Positions 25,227 to 33,885 of a stretch of DNA of 39,439 bases are shown here, piece by piece. How positions within the stretch are numbered: position 1 is the first letter of the stretch; each line of letters begins with the position of its first letter. A model generated the notes under the pieces. It saw only the letters and a list, made by a program, of their open reading frames with translations, ran no database searches and was not told the origin of the DNA. The stretch lies in contig CALHOU010000011.1 in NCBI GenBank assembly GCA_938035945.1, positions 1-39,439 of the forward strand, given 5' to 3'. The DNA is from an uncultured Granulosicoccaceae bacterium. Its GTDB lineage: Bacteria; Pseudomonadota; Gammaproteobacteria; Granulosicoccales; Granulosicoccaceae. The translations under genes were made by a program, and so were the position numbers.

Positions 25227-25835
25227 ATGGAATTGCTGATAACCATTGTTCTTCTAACATTTCTTGTTGCTATCGCCATTGGCATCATCGTGCTGCGCGA
25301 TTTGTTGGCAGGCGTCATTTTGCTTGGGCTTTACAGTTTGATTGCCGCGGCGTTGTTCGTTGTAATGGATGCGGTGGATGTTGCATTTACCGAGGCAGCC
25401 GTTGGGTGCGGAATTTCAACGATATTGTTTCTTGGTGCTATGTCGTTCACCAAGCACGATCAAAAGCCGCGAGGACACGATTCCATTGTGGCGATTGTGT
25501 TTGTTGTTTTAACTGGTGCGCTACTCATATACGGCACTCTGGATATGCCGCATTACGGCGATCCTCAATCACCTGCGCAAACACATCCTGAATTGACTCA
25601 GCACTATTTGTATAAGTCGCCAGATGAAACAGGAATGCCAAATGTTGTGACCTCGGTGTTAGCCAGTTACCGTGGCTACGACACCTTGGGCGAAACGGTT
25701 GTGGTTTTTACCGCAGGCATCGCCGTACTCAGCCTGCTTGGTTTGATTCGCCGTCGGCCTGAAGAGGAAGCACCAGAAGATGCGCCTGGTGACGTGCCGA
25801 CTATTGCTGCTGATGATTCGGAGCGCACGTCATGA
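25227..25835 (+). CDS. MbhD/MbhE-like antiporter subunit (MrpA C-terminal equivalent)
   Basis: The 202-residue membrane protein combines a DUF4040/MbhD-like module with a second hydrophobic module. The first part includes AGVILLGLYSLIAAALFVVM, DAVDVAFTEAAVGCGISTIL and FLGAM. The second corresponds to the MbhE region (GYDTLGETVVVFTAGIAVLS). In classical Mrp operons these are the C-terminal part of the long MrpA protein. Here they are free, as in Mbh-type hydrogenases and in some gammaproteobacterial antiporters. Downstream start overlaps as ATGA. Confidence 0.85.
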   Translation: MELLITIVLLTFLVAIAIGIIVLRDLLAGVILLGLYSLIAAALFVVMDAVDVAFTEAAVGCGISTILFLGAMSFTKHDQKPRGHDSIVAIVFVVLTGALLIYGTLDMPHYGDPQSPAQTHPELTQHYLYKSPDETGMPNVVTSVLASYRGYDTLGETVVVFTAGIAVLSLLGLIRRRPEEEAPEDAPGDVPTIAADDSERTS

Positions 25836-26260
25836 AGTTGTATACACGGCAGCGACATCGTGTTCTGCAGATCGTCACCAAGCTAGTAATACCTTTTGTG
25901 TTGTTGTTCGCACTTTATGTGCAGTTCCATGGAGACTACGGGCCTGGTGGTGGTTTCCAAGCGGGTGTTATTTTCGCCGCCGCTTTTATTTTGCATGGAC
26001 TTATCTTTGGCATGCAGCGAACGCGTCGCGTTATAACGCCAACCGCTTTGCGCATACTCATGGCGCTGGGCGTTCTCATCTATTTAGGTACTGGCATAGT
26101 TAGCATGTTGCTCGGCGCAAATCTTCTCGACTACAACGCACTGGCATCCGATCCAAAACACGGCCAGCATTGGGGCATTTTCGCTGTCGAGTTAGGCGTG
26201 GGTGTGACTGTGATGGCTGTGATGATCAGTTTGTTCTACAGTTTTGCGAGCAAGCGATAA
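25832..26260 (+). CDS. mrpB: Na+/H+ antiporter subunit B
   Basis: The 142-residue MnhB-type membrane protein has four helices and the signature FALYVQFHGDYGPGGGFQAG, followed by VIFAAAFILHGLIFGM and, in the C-terminal half, YLGTGIVSMLLGANLLDYNA and GIFAVELGVGVTVMAVMISL. It overlaps its neighbours by 4 bp (upstream) and 1 bp (downstream, TAATG). Confidence 0.92.
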   Translation: MKLYTRQRHRVLQIVTKLVIPFVLLFALYVQFHGDYGPGGGFQAGVIFAAAFILHGLIFGMQRTRRVITPTALRILMALGVLIYLGTGIVSMLLGANLLDYNALASDPKHGQHWGIFAVELGVGVTVMAVMISLFYSFASKR

Positions 26261-26622
26261 TGAGCATCTTGGGTTTATACAATTATTGGATAGTCATCAT
26301 TTTAATGATGGCAGGTTTATACATCCTCATTGCGCGTTACAACTTAATTAAAAAAATGATTGGGCTAGGCGTTTTTCAAACGTCGATTTTCTACTTGTAT
26401 ATTTCCCTAGGTAAGGTTCAAGGCGGCAGTGCACCGATTCTTGCCGATGGGGTAACGGTGTATTCCAATCCACTGCCGCATGTACTCATACTCACAGCCA
26501 TTGTGGTGGGCGTTGCGACCACAGCGGTTGCGCTGGCTTTAATCGTACGCATTTACGAATCCTACAACACCATTGAAGAGGATGAGATCAAAGCGATCGA
26601 GGCTTTGGAGCGTGATTTGTGA
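26260..26622 (+). CDS. mrpC: Na+/H+ antiporter subunit C
   Basis: The 120-residue NuoK/MnhC-like protein has three helices, with MAGLYILIARYNLIKKMIGL, GVFQTSIFYLYISLG and PLPHVLILTAIVVGVATTAV. The last is the family hallmark (PlPqaLvLTaIVIGvA). The start was set at the ATG 26260, not the upstream frame. The stop overlaps the next gene's GTG (GTGA). Confidence 0.93.
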   Translation: MSILGLYNYWIVIILMMAGLYILIARYNLIKKMIGLGVFQTSIFYLYISLGKVQGGSAPILADGVTVYSNPLPHVLILTAIVVGVATTAVALALIVRIYESYNTIEEDEIKAIEALERDL

Positions 26623-28109
26623 TTAGCGATCAGCTCCCGGCACTGGTCATCGTCATACCGATGTTGGCCGCGCCCCTGTGTGTTTTGGTGCGCAAGCCAA
26701 TAGTGTGCTGGGCCATAGCGCTGGTGGCGAATTTTCTGGTTGTGCTAAGCGCTTGGGCCTTATTTGAAAAGGTCCGAGAAGATGGTGTTATCCGCTATGC
26801 GCTTGGTGGTTGGGCTGCGCCCACCGGGATTGAATACTACGTTGACATGATGAATGCGACGATGCTTTTGCTAGTATCGTTCATCAGCTGTGTAACGCTT
26901 GTGTACGCATACAAAAGCGTTAGTAAAACGGTTCTCACCAGCAAGCACTATTTATTTTATGCAGCTTGGATGCTTTGCTTAACCGGTCTTCTTGGTATAT
27001 CGATCACCGGCGATGCGTTTAATGTATTCGTGTTCCTAGAAATCTCGTCTTTGTCGATGTACATGCTGATTGCGTTTGGCACCGATCGACGCGCCCTAAC
27101 GGCCAGCTTTCGCTACCTCATCATGGGCAGTATTGGTGCTTCATTTATTTTGATCGGTATCGGTTTTTTATACGCAGCAACCGGCGCTTTGAACATGGTT
27201 GATTTGGCCCAACGCATCCCAGATGCCGAATCCCAGCGGGCTGTGTTGGTAGCATTTAGTTTTCTTACTATTGGTTTGATGATTAAGTCGGCTGTGTTTC
27301 CACTGCACGGATGGTTGGCCAATGCGTATCAGCACTCGCCAATTGCGGTAACGGCCTTTTTGGCAGGTACGGCAACTAAAGTTTCTTTATATGTGTTGTT
27401 GCGTTTTTTCTTCAGCATTTTCGGGCCAGATTACAGTTTTGGCGCAATGTTATTAAATGTGGTGTTATTGCCAGCGGCAGTGGCAGGATTTGTATTGTTG
27501 TCTTTGGTTGCGATATTCCAATCCGACCTTCGTCGTATGTTGGCGTATTCCAGTGTTGCGCAAATCGGGTACATCATCGCCGCGTTTTGCCTGGCCTCCC
27601 AATCCGGCTTAACGGCAGGCATTGTGCACATTATTAATCACGGCATTATCAAAACTGCTTTGTTTATGTCGGTCGGTTGTATCTTGTACAAGGTAGGGCA
27701 TACACATTCGCACAGCCTCGATAACCTCATGCAAAAGATGCCGTTGACAGTAACGGCATTTATCTTGTCGGGTCTTGGCTTAATTGGTGTGCCGCTAACG
27801 GTTGGATTTGTCAGTAAGTTTTCATTGATCAGTGCTGCCATGGAGCGCGGCTGGTGGATGGTCGGTGCGCTGGTTTTATTGAGTTCGTTATTCGCGATTG
27901 TTTATATTGGTCGTGTGGTCGAGATCATGCTGTTTAGAAAGTCCAGAACAGAAACGCCAGCGCCTGTTGGGCGTAGCGAAGCACCACTGATGATGTTAGT
28001 ACCCATGTATGTTTTGATTGGCATTAGCATTTGGTTCGGCGTCTCCGGTAGCACAACCTTAAGCGTTGCTGCTGATGCTGCAGCTGCATTGTTAGGTGGG
28101 TATCAATGA
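26619..28109 (+). CDS. mrpD: Na+/H+ antiporter subunit D (ND4/NuoN-like)
   Basis: The 496-residue, ~14-helix protein has the proton-channel residues of the ND2/4/5 family: Glu141 in FNVFVFLEISSLSMYML, Lys223 in MIKSAVFPLHGWLANAY and Lys254 in GTATKVSLY. A later Lys is in HIINHGIIKTALFMSVG. The broken-helix motif with SVAQIGYI also fits. The start is GTG. It should carry protons or Na+ across the membrane. Confidence 0.92.
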   Translation: MISDQLPALVIVIPMLAAPLCVLVRKPIVCWAIALVANFLVVLSAWALFEKVREDGVIRYALGGWAAPTGIEYYVDMMNATMLLLVSFISCVTLVYAYKSVSKTVLTSKHYLFYAAWMLCLTGLLGISITGDAFNVFVFLEISSLSMYMLIAFGTDRRALTASFRYLIMGSIGASFILIGIGFLYAATGALNMVDLAQRIPDAESQRAVLVAFSFLTIGLMIKSAVFPLHGWLANAYQHSPIAVTAFLAGTATKVSLYVLLRFFFSIFGPDYSFGAMLLNVVLLPAAVAGFVLLSLVAIFQSDLRRMLAYSSVAQIGYIIAAFCLASQSGLTAGIVHIINHGIIKTALFMSVGCILYKVGHTHSHSLDNLMQKMPLTVTAFILSGLGLIGVPLTVGFVSKFSLISAAMERGWWMVGALVLLSSLFAIVYIGRVVEIMLFRKSRTETPAPVGRSEAPLMMLVPMYVLIGISIWFGVSGSTTLSVAADAAAALLGGYQ

Positions 28110-29560
28110 ATCCACTCTGGACACTAGTACCGCCGCTTCTTGTTATACCGTTTATCATTTTTTTTGGTGAGCGGCATCGGAATCTACGTGAGGCGTCAAT
28201 CATCATTGCAGGGCTTGCACTGCTGGCGATAAACGATCGTATCTATTCAGCGGTTATCAATGGTGAGGTGGTCGAAAGTGGGTCGCTCTCCATTCTGGCT
28301 AACTTTTCCTTAAGGCTTAGCGCTGAACCCATGGGGGTGATGTTTGGATTGCTGGCAAGCTTTTTATGGGTTGTCACCACGGTTTATAGCATTGGTTATA
28401 TGCGTGGGCACAACGAGCAAAATCAAACTCGATTTTATGTGTGTTTTGCCTTGGCCATTGCCTGTGTCATGGCAGCAGCTTACGCCGATAATTTATTAAC
28501 CCTGTTTGTAGCCTACGAAGCCATCACGCTGTCAACTTTTCCGTTGGTGACACATGCGGGCAACGATGCCTCGCGTAAAGCAGGGCGGCTGTACTTGCTG
28601 CTTCTAATGTGTGGGTCGATTGGGTTGTTCTTGCCAGCCATCATCTGGATAGCAACGGCGGCCGGTACCTTGGATTTTCGTGCTGGGGGCATACTTGCCG
28701 ATGCAGGGCTGAGCAAAACATCATTAACCATACTGCTTGCCTTGTGCGTGTTTGGCGTGGGTAAGGCGGCGGTCATGCCTATGCATCGCTGGTTACCGGC
28801 GGCGATGGTGGCGCCAACCCCAGTAAGCGCACTGCTACATGCAGTTGCCGTGGTTAAAACCGGTGTGTTTACCATTCTCAAACTAATCACGTACACGTTT
28901 GGCATCGATTTGGTTTCAACCACCGGCGCATCCGACTATGTGTTGCCGGTGGTGGCGTTTACCGTTATTGCCAGTTCCCTGATTGCGTTTACAAAAGACA
29001 ATTTAAAAGCGCGGCTCGCATATTCCACTATCAGTCAGTTGTCTTATATCGTTATGGCTGCACTACTGGCGACTACCATGTCAGTGATGGGTGGGGCACT
29101 GCATATCGTTATGCATGCCTTCGGCAAGATCACATTGTTTTTCTGTGCTGGTGCGATCATGGTGTCATTGCATAAAAAGAATATTTCAGAATTAGATGGT
29201 ATGGGTAAGCGCATGCCAATAACTATGGCTTGCTTCTTTATTGGTGCCTTGGGAATTATTGGTTTGCCTCCTGCATCGGGAATGTGGAGTAAGTTGCTCA
29301 TCGCTGGCGGTTCATTGGAATCTGGGAACGCGATTTGGATTGGCGTGCTCATGCTTAGCACCTTGTTGAATATTGCGTATTTGTTGCCAATACCCTTACG
29401 CGCTTTTTTCAAGCCAGCCGCACAGCCGCAACCTGAGGGGTGGAGTGAAGCACCGGTGCCATCACTATGGGCAATCGCTGTTACAGCGACCTGTTGCGTT
29501 TTGCTGTTTTTGTTTCCACATCCATTAATGAACTTACTGGGTTTAATTGAGTGGCGGTAA
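28106..29560 (+). CDS. Second proton-channel subunit (MrpD/NuoL-like)
   Basis: This 484-residue homologue of the ND4/ND5-type antiporter subunits keeps Glu138 (FVAYEAITLSTFPLV), Lys220 (GVGKAAVMPMHRWLPAAMV) and a downstream Lys in VKTGVFTILKL, plus HIVMHAFGKITLFF. It is not a duplicate of the preceding protein: the sequences around the motifs differ. In Mrp complexes one such subunit is MrpA and another MrpD. Here it is one of three. Overlap ATGA on the upstream side. Confidence 0.88.
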   Translation: MNPLWTLVPPLLVIPFIIFFGERHRNLREASIIIAGLALLAINDRIYSAVINGEVVESGSLSILANFSLRLSAEPMGVMFGLLASFLWVVTTVYSIGYMRGHNEQNQTRFYVCFALAIACVMAAAYADNLLTLFVAYEAITLSTFPLVTHAGNDASRKAGRLYLLLLMCGSIGLFLPAIIWIATAAGTLDFRAGGILADAGLSKTSLTILLALCVFGVGKAAVMPMHRWLPAAMVAPTPVSALLHAVAVVKTGVFTILKLITYTFGIDLVSTTGASDYVLPVVAFTVIASSLIAFTKDNLKARLAYSTISQLSYIVMAALLATTMSVMGGALHIVMHAFGKITLFFCAGAIMVSLHKKNISELDGMGKRMPITMACFFIGALGIIGLPPASGMWSKLLIAGGSLESGNAIWIGVLMLSTLLNIAYLLPIPLRAFFKPAAQPQPEGWSEAPVPSLWAIAVTATCCVLLFLFPHPLMNLLGLIEWR

Positions 29561-29562
29561 AA

Positions 29563-29985
29563 ATGACTGAGCATACATCCAACAATAGCGATGCTAAGCA
29601 CGCTACCAATAAAGAACAGGACTACACACCGTTAGCCAAACGTTTCTTGTGGGCCGATTCAAAGCATTCGGTTGAGAAAGTTATTCTTGGCTTGAGCATA
29701 TTGTGCGGCTTATTGTTTTTGCTGGATTTTATTATTCATCGCCATACTTATGTTCCCGGAGAAGGTTTTCCAGGTTTTTATGCCATTGTTGGTTTTCTAG
29801 CGTTTACGCTCATTGTTTTGAGCGCATCTCAGTTGCGAAAAATTATTCTGCGAAACGAACAGTACTATTCACCGCATGCGGTTGATGCAGAACATTATCC
29901 AGAGGCAGGCCTGGAGCGTTTAGAGCATGGCGAAAAGGCCAAGGCCGTAGATAGGGATGCTACGAAAACGGGTGGCTCAGAATGA
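29563..29985 (+). CDS. Small two-TM protein within the antiporter operon
   Basis: The 140-residue protein has an Asp/Asn/Lys-rich N-terminus (SNNSDAKHATNKEQDYTPLA), two helices (ILGLSILCGLLFLLDFIIH and FYAIVGFLAFTLIVLSAS) joined by RHTYVPGEGFPG, and an acidic C-terminal tail. It matches none of the canonical Mrp subunits A-G that I know. It lies between two large channel subunits with an ATGA overlap at its 3' end. It may act as an assembly or regulatory subunit. The ATG at 29563 follows the previous stop by 2 bp. Confidence 0.75.
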   Translation: MTEHTSNNSDAKHATNKEQDYTPLAKRFLWADSKHSVEKVILGLSILCGLLFLLDFIIHRHTYVPGEGFPGFYAIVGFLAFTLIVLSASQLRKIILRNEQYYSPHAVDAEHYPEAGLERLEHGEKAKAVDRDATKTGGSE

Positions 29986-31670
29986 ATCTATTGGCGCCTC
30001 CATTTCTGTATATGTATGCAGCTGTGCTGTGTACTTTATTGAGCAGTAAACACCGAGCCATTCTTTTATTGGTTGTGCCTGTGCTTGGATTGCTGTCGTT
30101 GTTGAGTTATTCAACCGGCAACCATGTCGTACTGGCTATGCTCGGGTTTGAACTTACCTTTGTTCGGATCGATAAACTAGCGCTGGTGTTTAGCATCATA
30201 TTTTCTATCGCGGCCTTTTTATCCGGTATTTATGCCTGGCATGTACGAGATAAAATACAGCAAGTTGCCACCTTGGTGTATGCAGGGGCTGCCATTGGTG
30301 GTGTTCTCGCGGGCGATCTGATCACTTTGTTTTTGTATTGGGAAGCTACGGCTGTGGCTTCTGTATTTTTAATTTGGGCGCGCCGCACTGATGCGTCTTA
30401 CGCCACCGGTATGCGTTACCTGATCATTCAGGTTTTATCAGGAGTGCTTTTGTTGGCAGGGCTGTTGTTGCATTACAACGATACCGGGTCAATCGCGTTT
30501 GAACATTTAGGCTTGGTCAGTCTTGGTACTTGGTTGATCTTTATTGGTTTCGGTATTAAATGCGCGTTTCCTTTGTTACATAACTGGTTGCAAGATTCCT
30601 ATCCGGCTGCAACTGTAACCGGTACGGTGATTTTATCTGCGTTTACCACCAAGATGGCGGTGTATGCCTTAGCCCGCGGCTATGCCGGTACTGAAATTCT
30701 GATTTATATCGGTGCGGTGATGACGCTGTTTCCGATCTTCTTCGCCGAAATTGAAAACGATTTACGGCGCGTGCTGGCGTATAGCTTGAATAACCAACTT
30801 GGTTTTATGGTGGTTGGTGTTGGCATAGGGACAGAACTTGCGCTAAATGGCACAGCGGCCCATGCGTTCTGCCACATCCTCTATAAATCGCTATTGTTCA
30901 TGAGCGTGGGTGCGGTACTTTATCGCACCGGTACATCCAAAGCATCTGAGCTTGGCGGGCTTTATAAAACCATGCCCGTGACCATGGTGTGCTGTCTTAT
31001 AGGTGCTGCATCAATTTCGGCGTTTCCATTGTTCAGTGGTTTTATCTCCAAATCACTGATATTGGATGCCTCAGCCAAAAATGGCTATTACATTGTTTGG
31101 TTTGCATTGGTTGTCGCATCAGCCGGTGTGTTAAGTCACTCGGGAATTAAAATTCCGTACTTCACGTTTTTTGCGCACGATAGTGGTAAACGACCAGCTG
31201 AAGCACCGATACACATGCGTATAGCCATGATCATCACGGCTTTCTTATGTGTCTTTATTGGTGTGTTTCCAGGTGTGCTCTATGCCTTGTTACCGTACCA
31301 GGTTGAATACAAGCCATACACCACAAGCCACGTATTAGCGCAAATGCAACTATTATGTTTTGCCTTGTTAGCGTTTGTGTTTCTTATGCGAAAAGGCTTG
31401 CACCCGCCAGAGGTTCGCGGTGTGAATTTGGACAGTGATTGGATTTACCGCAAACTGGCACCCGGCTTACTGCCGTCGATAGTTACTGCTGTGGGTAGTA
31501 GTGTGACGTCGGCACAAGATTCAATAAAAAGTACAGCAGTCACGCTAACTCGACGCCTTTCAGGCTTTGCACGACCTGGCGGTGTCTTGTCCATAAGTTG
31601 GGGAGTGAACAGCATGGTTCTCATGGTAACTGTGATGATGTTGTTGGTATTGGTGTTTAACTTTATTTAG
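29982..31670 (+). CDS. Third proton-channel subunit (MrpA/D, NuoL-like)
   Basis: The 562-residue membrane protein has the same core: Glu121 (LFLYWEATAVASVFLIW), Lys193 (FGIKCAFPLLHNWLQDSYPA), Lys in FTTKMAVYAL and HILYKSLLFMSVGAVLYRTG. The C-terminal ~100 residues add a polar segment and a last helix (MVLMVTVMMLLVLVFNFI). That extension recalls the NuoL-type long tail. It is the last gene of the nine-gene run. No terminator hairpin follows in the 121-bp gap. Confidence 0.88.
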   Translation: MNLLAPPFLYMYAAVLCTLLSSKHRAILLLVVPVLGLLSLLSYSTGNHVVLAMLGFELTFVRIDKLALVFSIIFSIAAFLSGIYAWHVRDKIQQVATLVYAGAAIGGVLAGDLITLFLYWEATAVASVFLIWARRTDASYATGMRYLIIQVLSGVLLLAGLLLHYNDTGSIAFEHLGLVSLGTWLIFIGFGIKCAFPLLHNWLQDSYPAATVTGTVILSAFTTKMAVYALARGYAGTEILIYIGAVMTLFPIFFAEIENDLRRVLAYSLNNQLGFMVVGVGIGTELALNGTAAHAFCHILYKSLLFMSVGAVLYRTGTSKASELGGLYKTMPVTMVCCLIGAASISAFPLFSGFISKSLILDASAKNGYYIVWFALVVASAGVLSHSGIKIPYFTFFAHDSGKRPAEAPIHMRIAMIITAFLCVFIGVFPGVLYALLPYQVEYKPYTTSHVLAQMQLLCFALLAFVFLMRKGLHPPEVRGVNLDSDWIYRKLAPGLLPSIVTAVGSSVTSAQDSIKSTAVTLTRRLSGFARPGGVLSISWGVNSMVLMVTVMMLLVLVFNFI

Positions 31671-31791
31671 AAAGCGACTTCATCGACGAAAGTTGCCTGT
31701 CAAATGGGAGCTGGCTAGCAAAATACCTTAATGGGTGTTTTAGATGGGTCTATTGATCAGCCGTTAACCTTACTGGTTACCGGAAGATTTA

Positions 31792-32646
31792 ATGACACAT
31801 CTGCAAAGCATACGTTTACGAAAGCCGCTGATTGTGCTCGGTTTAGCCAGTGTATTGAGCGCTTGTAATGGCGATACCAATCCCAGACCCCACGCCGAAC
31901 TTGTGTCTATGGATGAACCCAATGTACCGGCCTTGTCCATGAGCGGCACACTCATTGTTGAGGAAAAGAATGGCGAAGCCTCAATCGATGGTATCTACAC
32001 GCAAACCAGCACCTATGAGCAAGCTAATCCAGCTGCTAACAATGCCATCGAGTACGACACCTGCAGGCTGAGCACAGTTAAATCCAATGCAAAAGATAAA
32101 ACGAACCTTAGTTGGGCTGAGCAAACCGATGAGTTAATTGAATCGCGTGTTCAAGCCTTCGATGCGCTGGTAAAGCAAGAAACGCCAGAGCCCAATGTAT
32201 ACGAGTTATCAACGCCGATCTTAGCCGCAGCATTGGCGGATGAAACAAACGTCCGTATTGGAAGTGGCTCTGCGTTTAACGATTCTAAGAACTTTGACAT
32301 CACACCGCTAATGCCATTGGTTTGGTTAGCACCCGAGACAGGTGTAATGACCAATGCTGCGTCGTCTTTACGCTGGGAAGCATCTTTTAGCGACGACGTT
32401 AAGATCAAACTGCGTTTAAGTGCTATGGATTTTAGCGACTCTGAAAATCCGCAAGTGGTAACCGTTGCGTGCGACTTGGTTGATGATGGCTTGCACACCT
32501 TATCCGCACAGTTCCAGCAAGAACTACCGAACGATGGAATGGGTATTGTTGTTTATGCTGTGCGCGAGCGGGTGCAGAGTGTAAACCAGAACTCCGCGAA
32601 AATAAAAGTCGTTCAGCTAAGTTATCCAAAGCTGGTAGCGCCATAG
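31792..32646 (+). CDS. Orphan lipoprotein
   Basis: The 284-residue protein has the signal peptide LRKPLIVLGLASVLSAC (lipobox LSAC) and GGAAGA 4 bp before the ATG. A long beta-rich mature part contains SGTLIVEEKNGEASIDGIYT, DTCRLST, PLVWLAPETGVMTNAASSLR and VACDLVDDGLHTLSAQFQQE, which suggest one or two Ig-like or lipocalin-like modules. No known family. It follows the antiporter operon by 121 bp on the same strand, but may have its own promoter. Confidence 0.65.
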   Translation: MTHLQSIRLRKPLIVLGLASVLSACNGDTNPRPHAELVSMDEPNVPALSMSGTLIVEEKNGEASIDGIYTQTSTYEQANPAANNAIEYDTCRLSTVKSNAKDKTNLSWAEQTDELIESRVQAFDALVKQETPEPNVYELSTPILAAALADETNVRIGSGSAFNDSKNFDITPLMPLVWLAPETGVMTNAASSLRWEASFSDDVKIKLRLSAMDFSDSENPQVVTVACDLVDDGLHTLSAQFQQELPNDGMGIVVYAVRERVQSVNQNSAKIKVVQLSYPKLVAP

Positions 32647-32729
32647 TGTTATAGGTTGAATCTCGACTTAAATCCGATTTGATCAAGCATTTAGTGGATC
32701 GGAATAAAAAAATTGGAACTGTATTTCTG

Positions 32730-32978
32730 ATGAATAATAAAAGGGGTGGGTTAGGCGGCATACCAGTTGTATTGCTCGTTTTGTTTTTCTTTATCGTTAC
32801 CGGCATACCCGTATTAATCAATGTCCTCACCGGAGGAAACCCATTGGCTGGGTTATTGACTACTTTTGTCATTGGGCTTATAGGCACAATGGCTATAGCA
32901 ATAATTTTAGGTGGCATACCCTATGTCATTACAATGGTTGCAATTCACCAGCGATTGCGCAGGCTAAACAGTTGTTAA
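32730..32978 (+). CDS. Small two-TM membrane protein
   Basis: The 82-residue frame starts MNNKRGGLGGIPVVLLVLFF and holds two hydrophobic helices (about 11-33 and 41-68), with a short positive tail (HQRLRRLNSC). An alternative TTG start lies 17 codons upstream. Composition is that of a real small membrane protein, but no family is recognised, and the SD is weak. Confidence 0.45.
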   Translation: MNNKRGGLGGIPVVLLVLFFFIVTGIPVLINVLTGGNPLAGLLTTFVIGLIGTMAIAIILGGIPYVITMVAIHQRLRRLNSC

Positions 32979-33058
32979 GTTGTAGTCTACATGCGTAGAG
33001 TGTTTTCTTGAAAAATGTTGGGCTAAGTGTGAAGGCTATAGAGAAGATGCAATAACAG

Positions 33059-33519
33059 ATGAATACACGGACGACGGCTGCGATACTGGCTGATTTTGAG
33101 CCTAACTTTCCTAGTCTATCGGGTCTCGGTAATGATGCGGATCGGATACCGGGTAGAGATTTAGCGCAAATGATAGCGTCTGGTCTTGAGGAAAACGTTT
33201 TAAAATTGTTGGTCCAATTATCTCGGAACCCTTTTTCGAGATCAACTGTATCTTTGATTCCTACAACTATACAATTCTTTGTTACCTATACTTACCAGAA
33301 GTCGAAAATCCGATATGGGCTGTTCACTGTGAACGCAAGCTGAGCTTTTTTGATCGACTATTTGGTAAATTAGAAGAAATTGAATTAATTCAACTGTTGG
33401 AATCTGTTGATAAAGTTCTATCTGAAAGTGATTCAGTTCAAGATGTTAGATGGTTCGAAGGTACATTGCCTTTTACTATTTTTGAAAAACAAAAAGGCCA
33501 TCACACCCCTTCAGGATAA
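33059..33519 (+). pseudogene. Frameshifted hypothetical gene
   Basis: The first frame (33059-33343) reads MNTRTTAAILADFEPNFPSL, DLAQMIASGLEENVLKLLVQ and then turns to low-quality sequence. From about 33225 another frame (shifted by -1/+2) carries EPFFEINCIFDSYNYTILCY, LPEVENPIWAVHCERKLSFF, DRLFGKLEEIELIQLLESVD and ends at the TAA 33517-33519. The two pieces together look like one ~150-residue protein broken by a single indel near the AT-rich stretch at 33198-33225. I do not recognise the family. A sequencing error or programmed frameshift cannot be excluded. Confidence 0.55.
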
Positions 33520-33520
33520 T

Positions 33521-33550
33521 TTGTAATTTAACTATATAGGCTAGTATTAT
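33521..33550 (+). promoter_or_regulatory. Probable sigma-70-like promoter upstream of the peptidase locus
   Basis: TTGTAA (33521-33526) and TATTAT (33545-33550) are separated by 18 bp and lie 35 bp before the lipoprotein start at 33586. AAGGA precedes that start. Confidence 0.4.
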
Positions 33551-33585
33551 CCATAAAGGTAAAAAACACAAGCAAGGAACTTTCG

Positions 33586-33837
33586 ATGCTACTTAAAGCA
33601 ACGCATAAGCTAACTACACGCTGGCTAGCCACAGTGATTGTTGCACTGTTATTTTCCGGCTGCTCGGGCGGTGGAAGTTCACAGTCAGTCGATACCAGTC
33701 AAGGCTCGTTTAGTACTCAACCACCTGCCTCGGGCATTGAAAACGCTACTATCCTTTTTTCTGATGAGCCTTTATTAAACGCCGAGATCACTTTCGCTGT
33801 TCAACAGTCAGGAGACGATACTAGGCGATTTTTCTGA
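33586..33837 (+). pseudogene. 5' part of an S8 peptidase lipoprotein, ended by an in-frame TGA
   Basis: The 83-residue frame has a signal peptide with lipobox LFSGC (Cys26), a Ser/Gln-rich linker and the start of an Ig-like domain (ENATILFSDEPLLNAEITFA). It ends at a TGA (33835-33837). The same frame then runs on without another stop for ~830 codons into the peptidase, with no SD before the next ATG (33886). This looks like a nonsense mutation of a Trp or Arg codon in one gene, or readthrough. Confidence 0.65.
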
Positions 33838-33885
33838 TCGATTGACTATCAACCGGTTGGTTCTAATCTTGTACTCACACCCGGT

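Noticed and set aside
33835..33870. Selenocysteine insertion at the in-frame TGA
   Set aside because: No clear SECIS-type hairpin follows, the position is in an Ig-like linker rather than a redox site, and other TGA codons here are ordinary stops.
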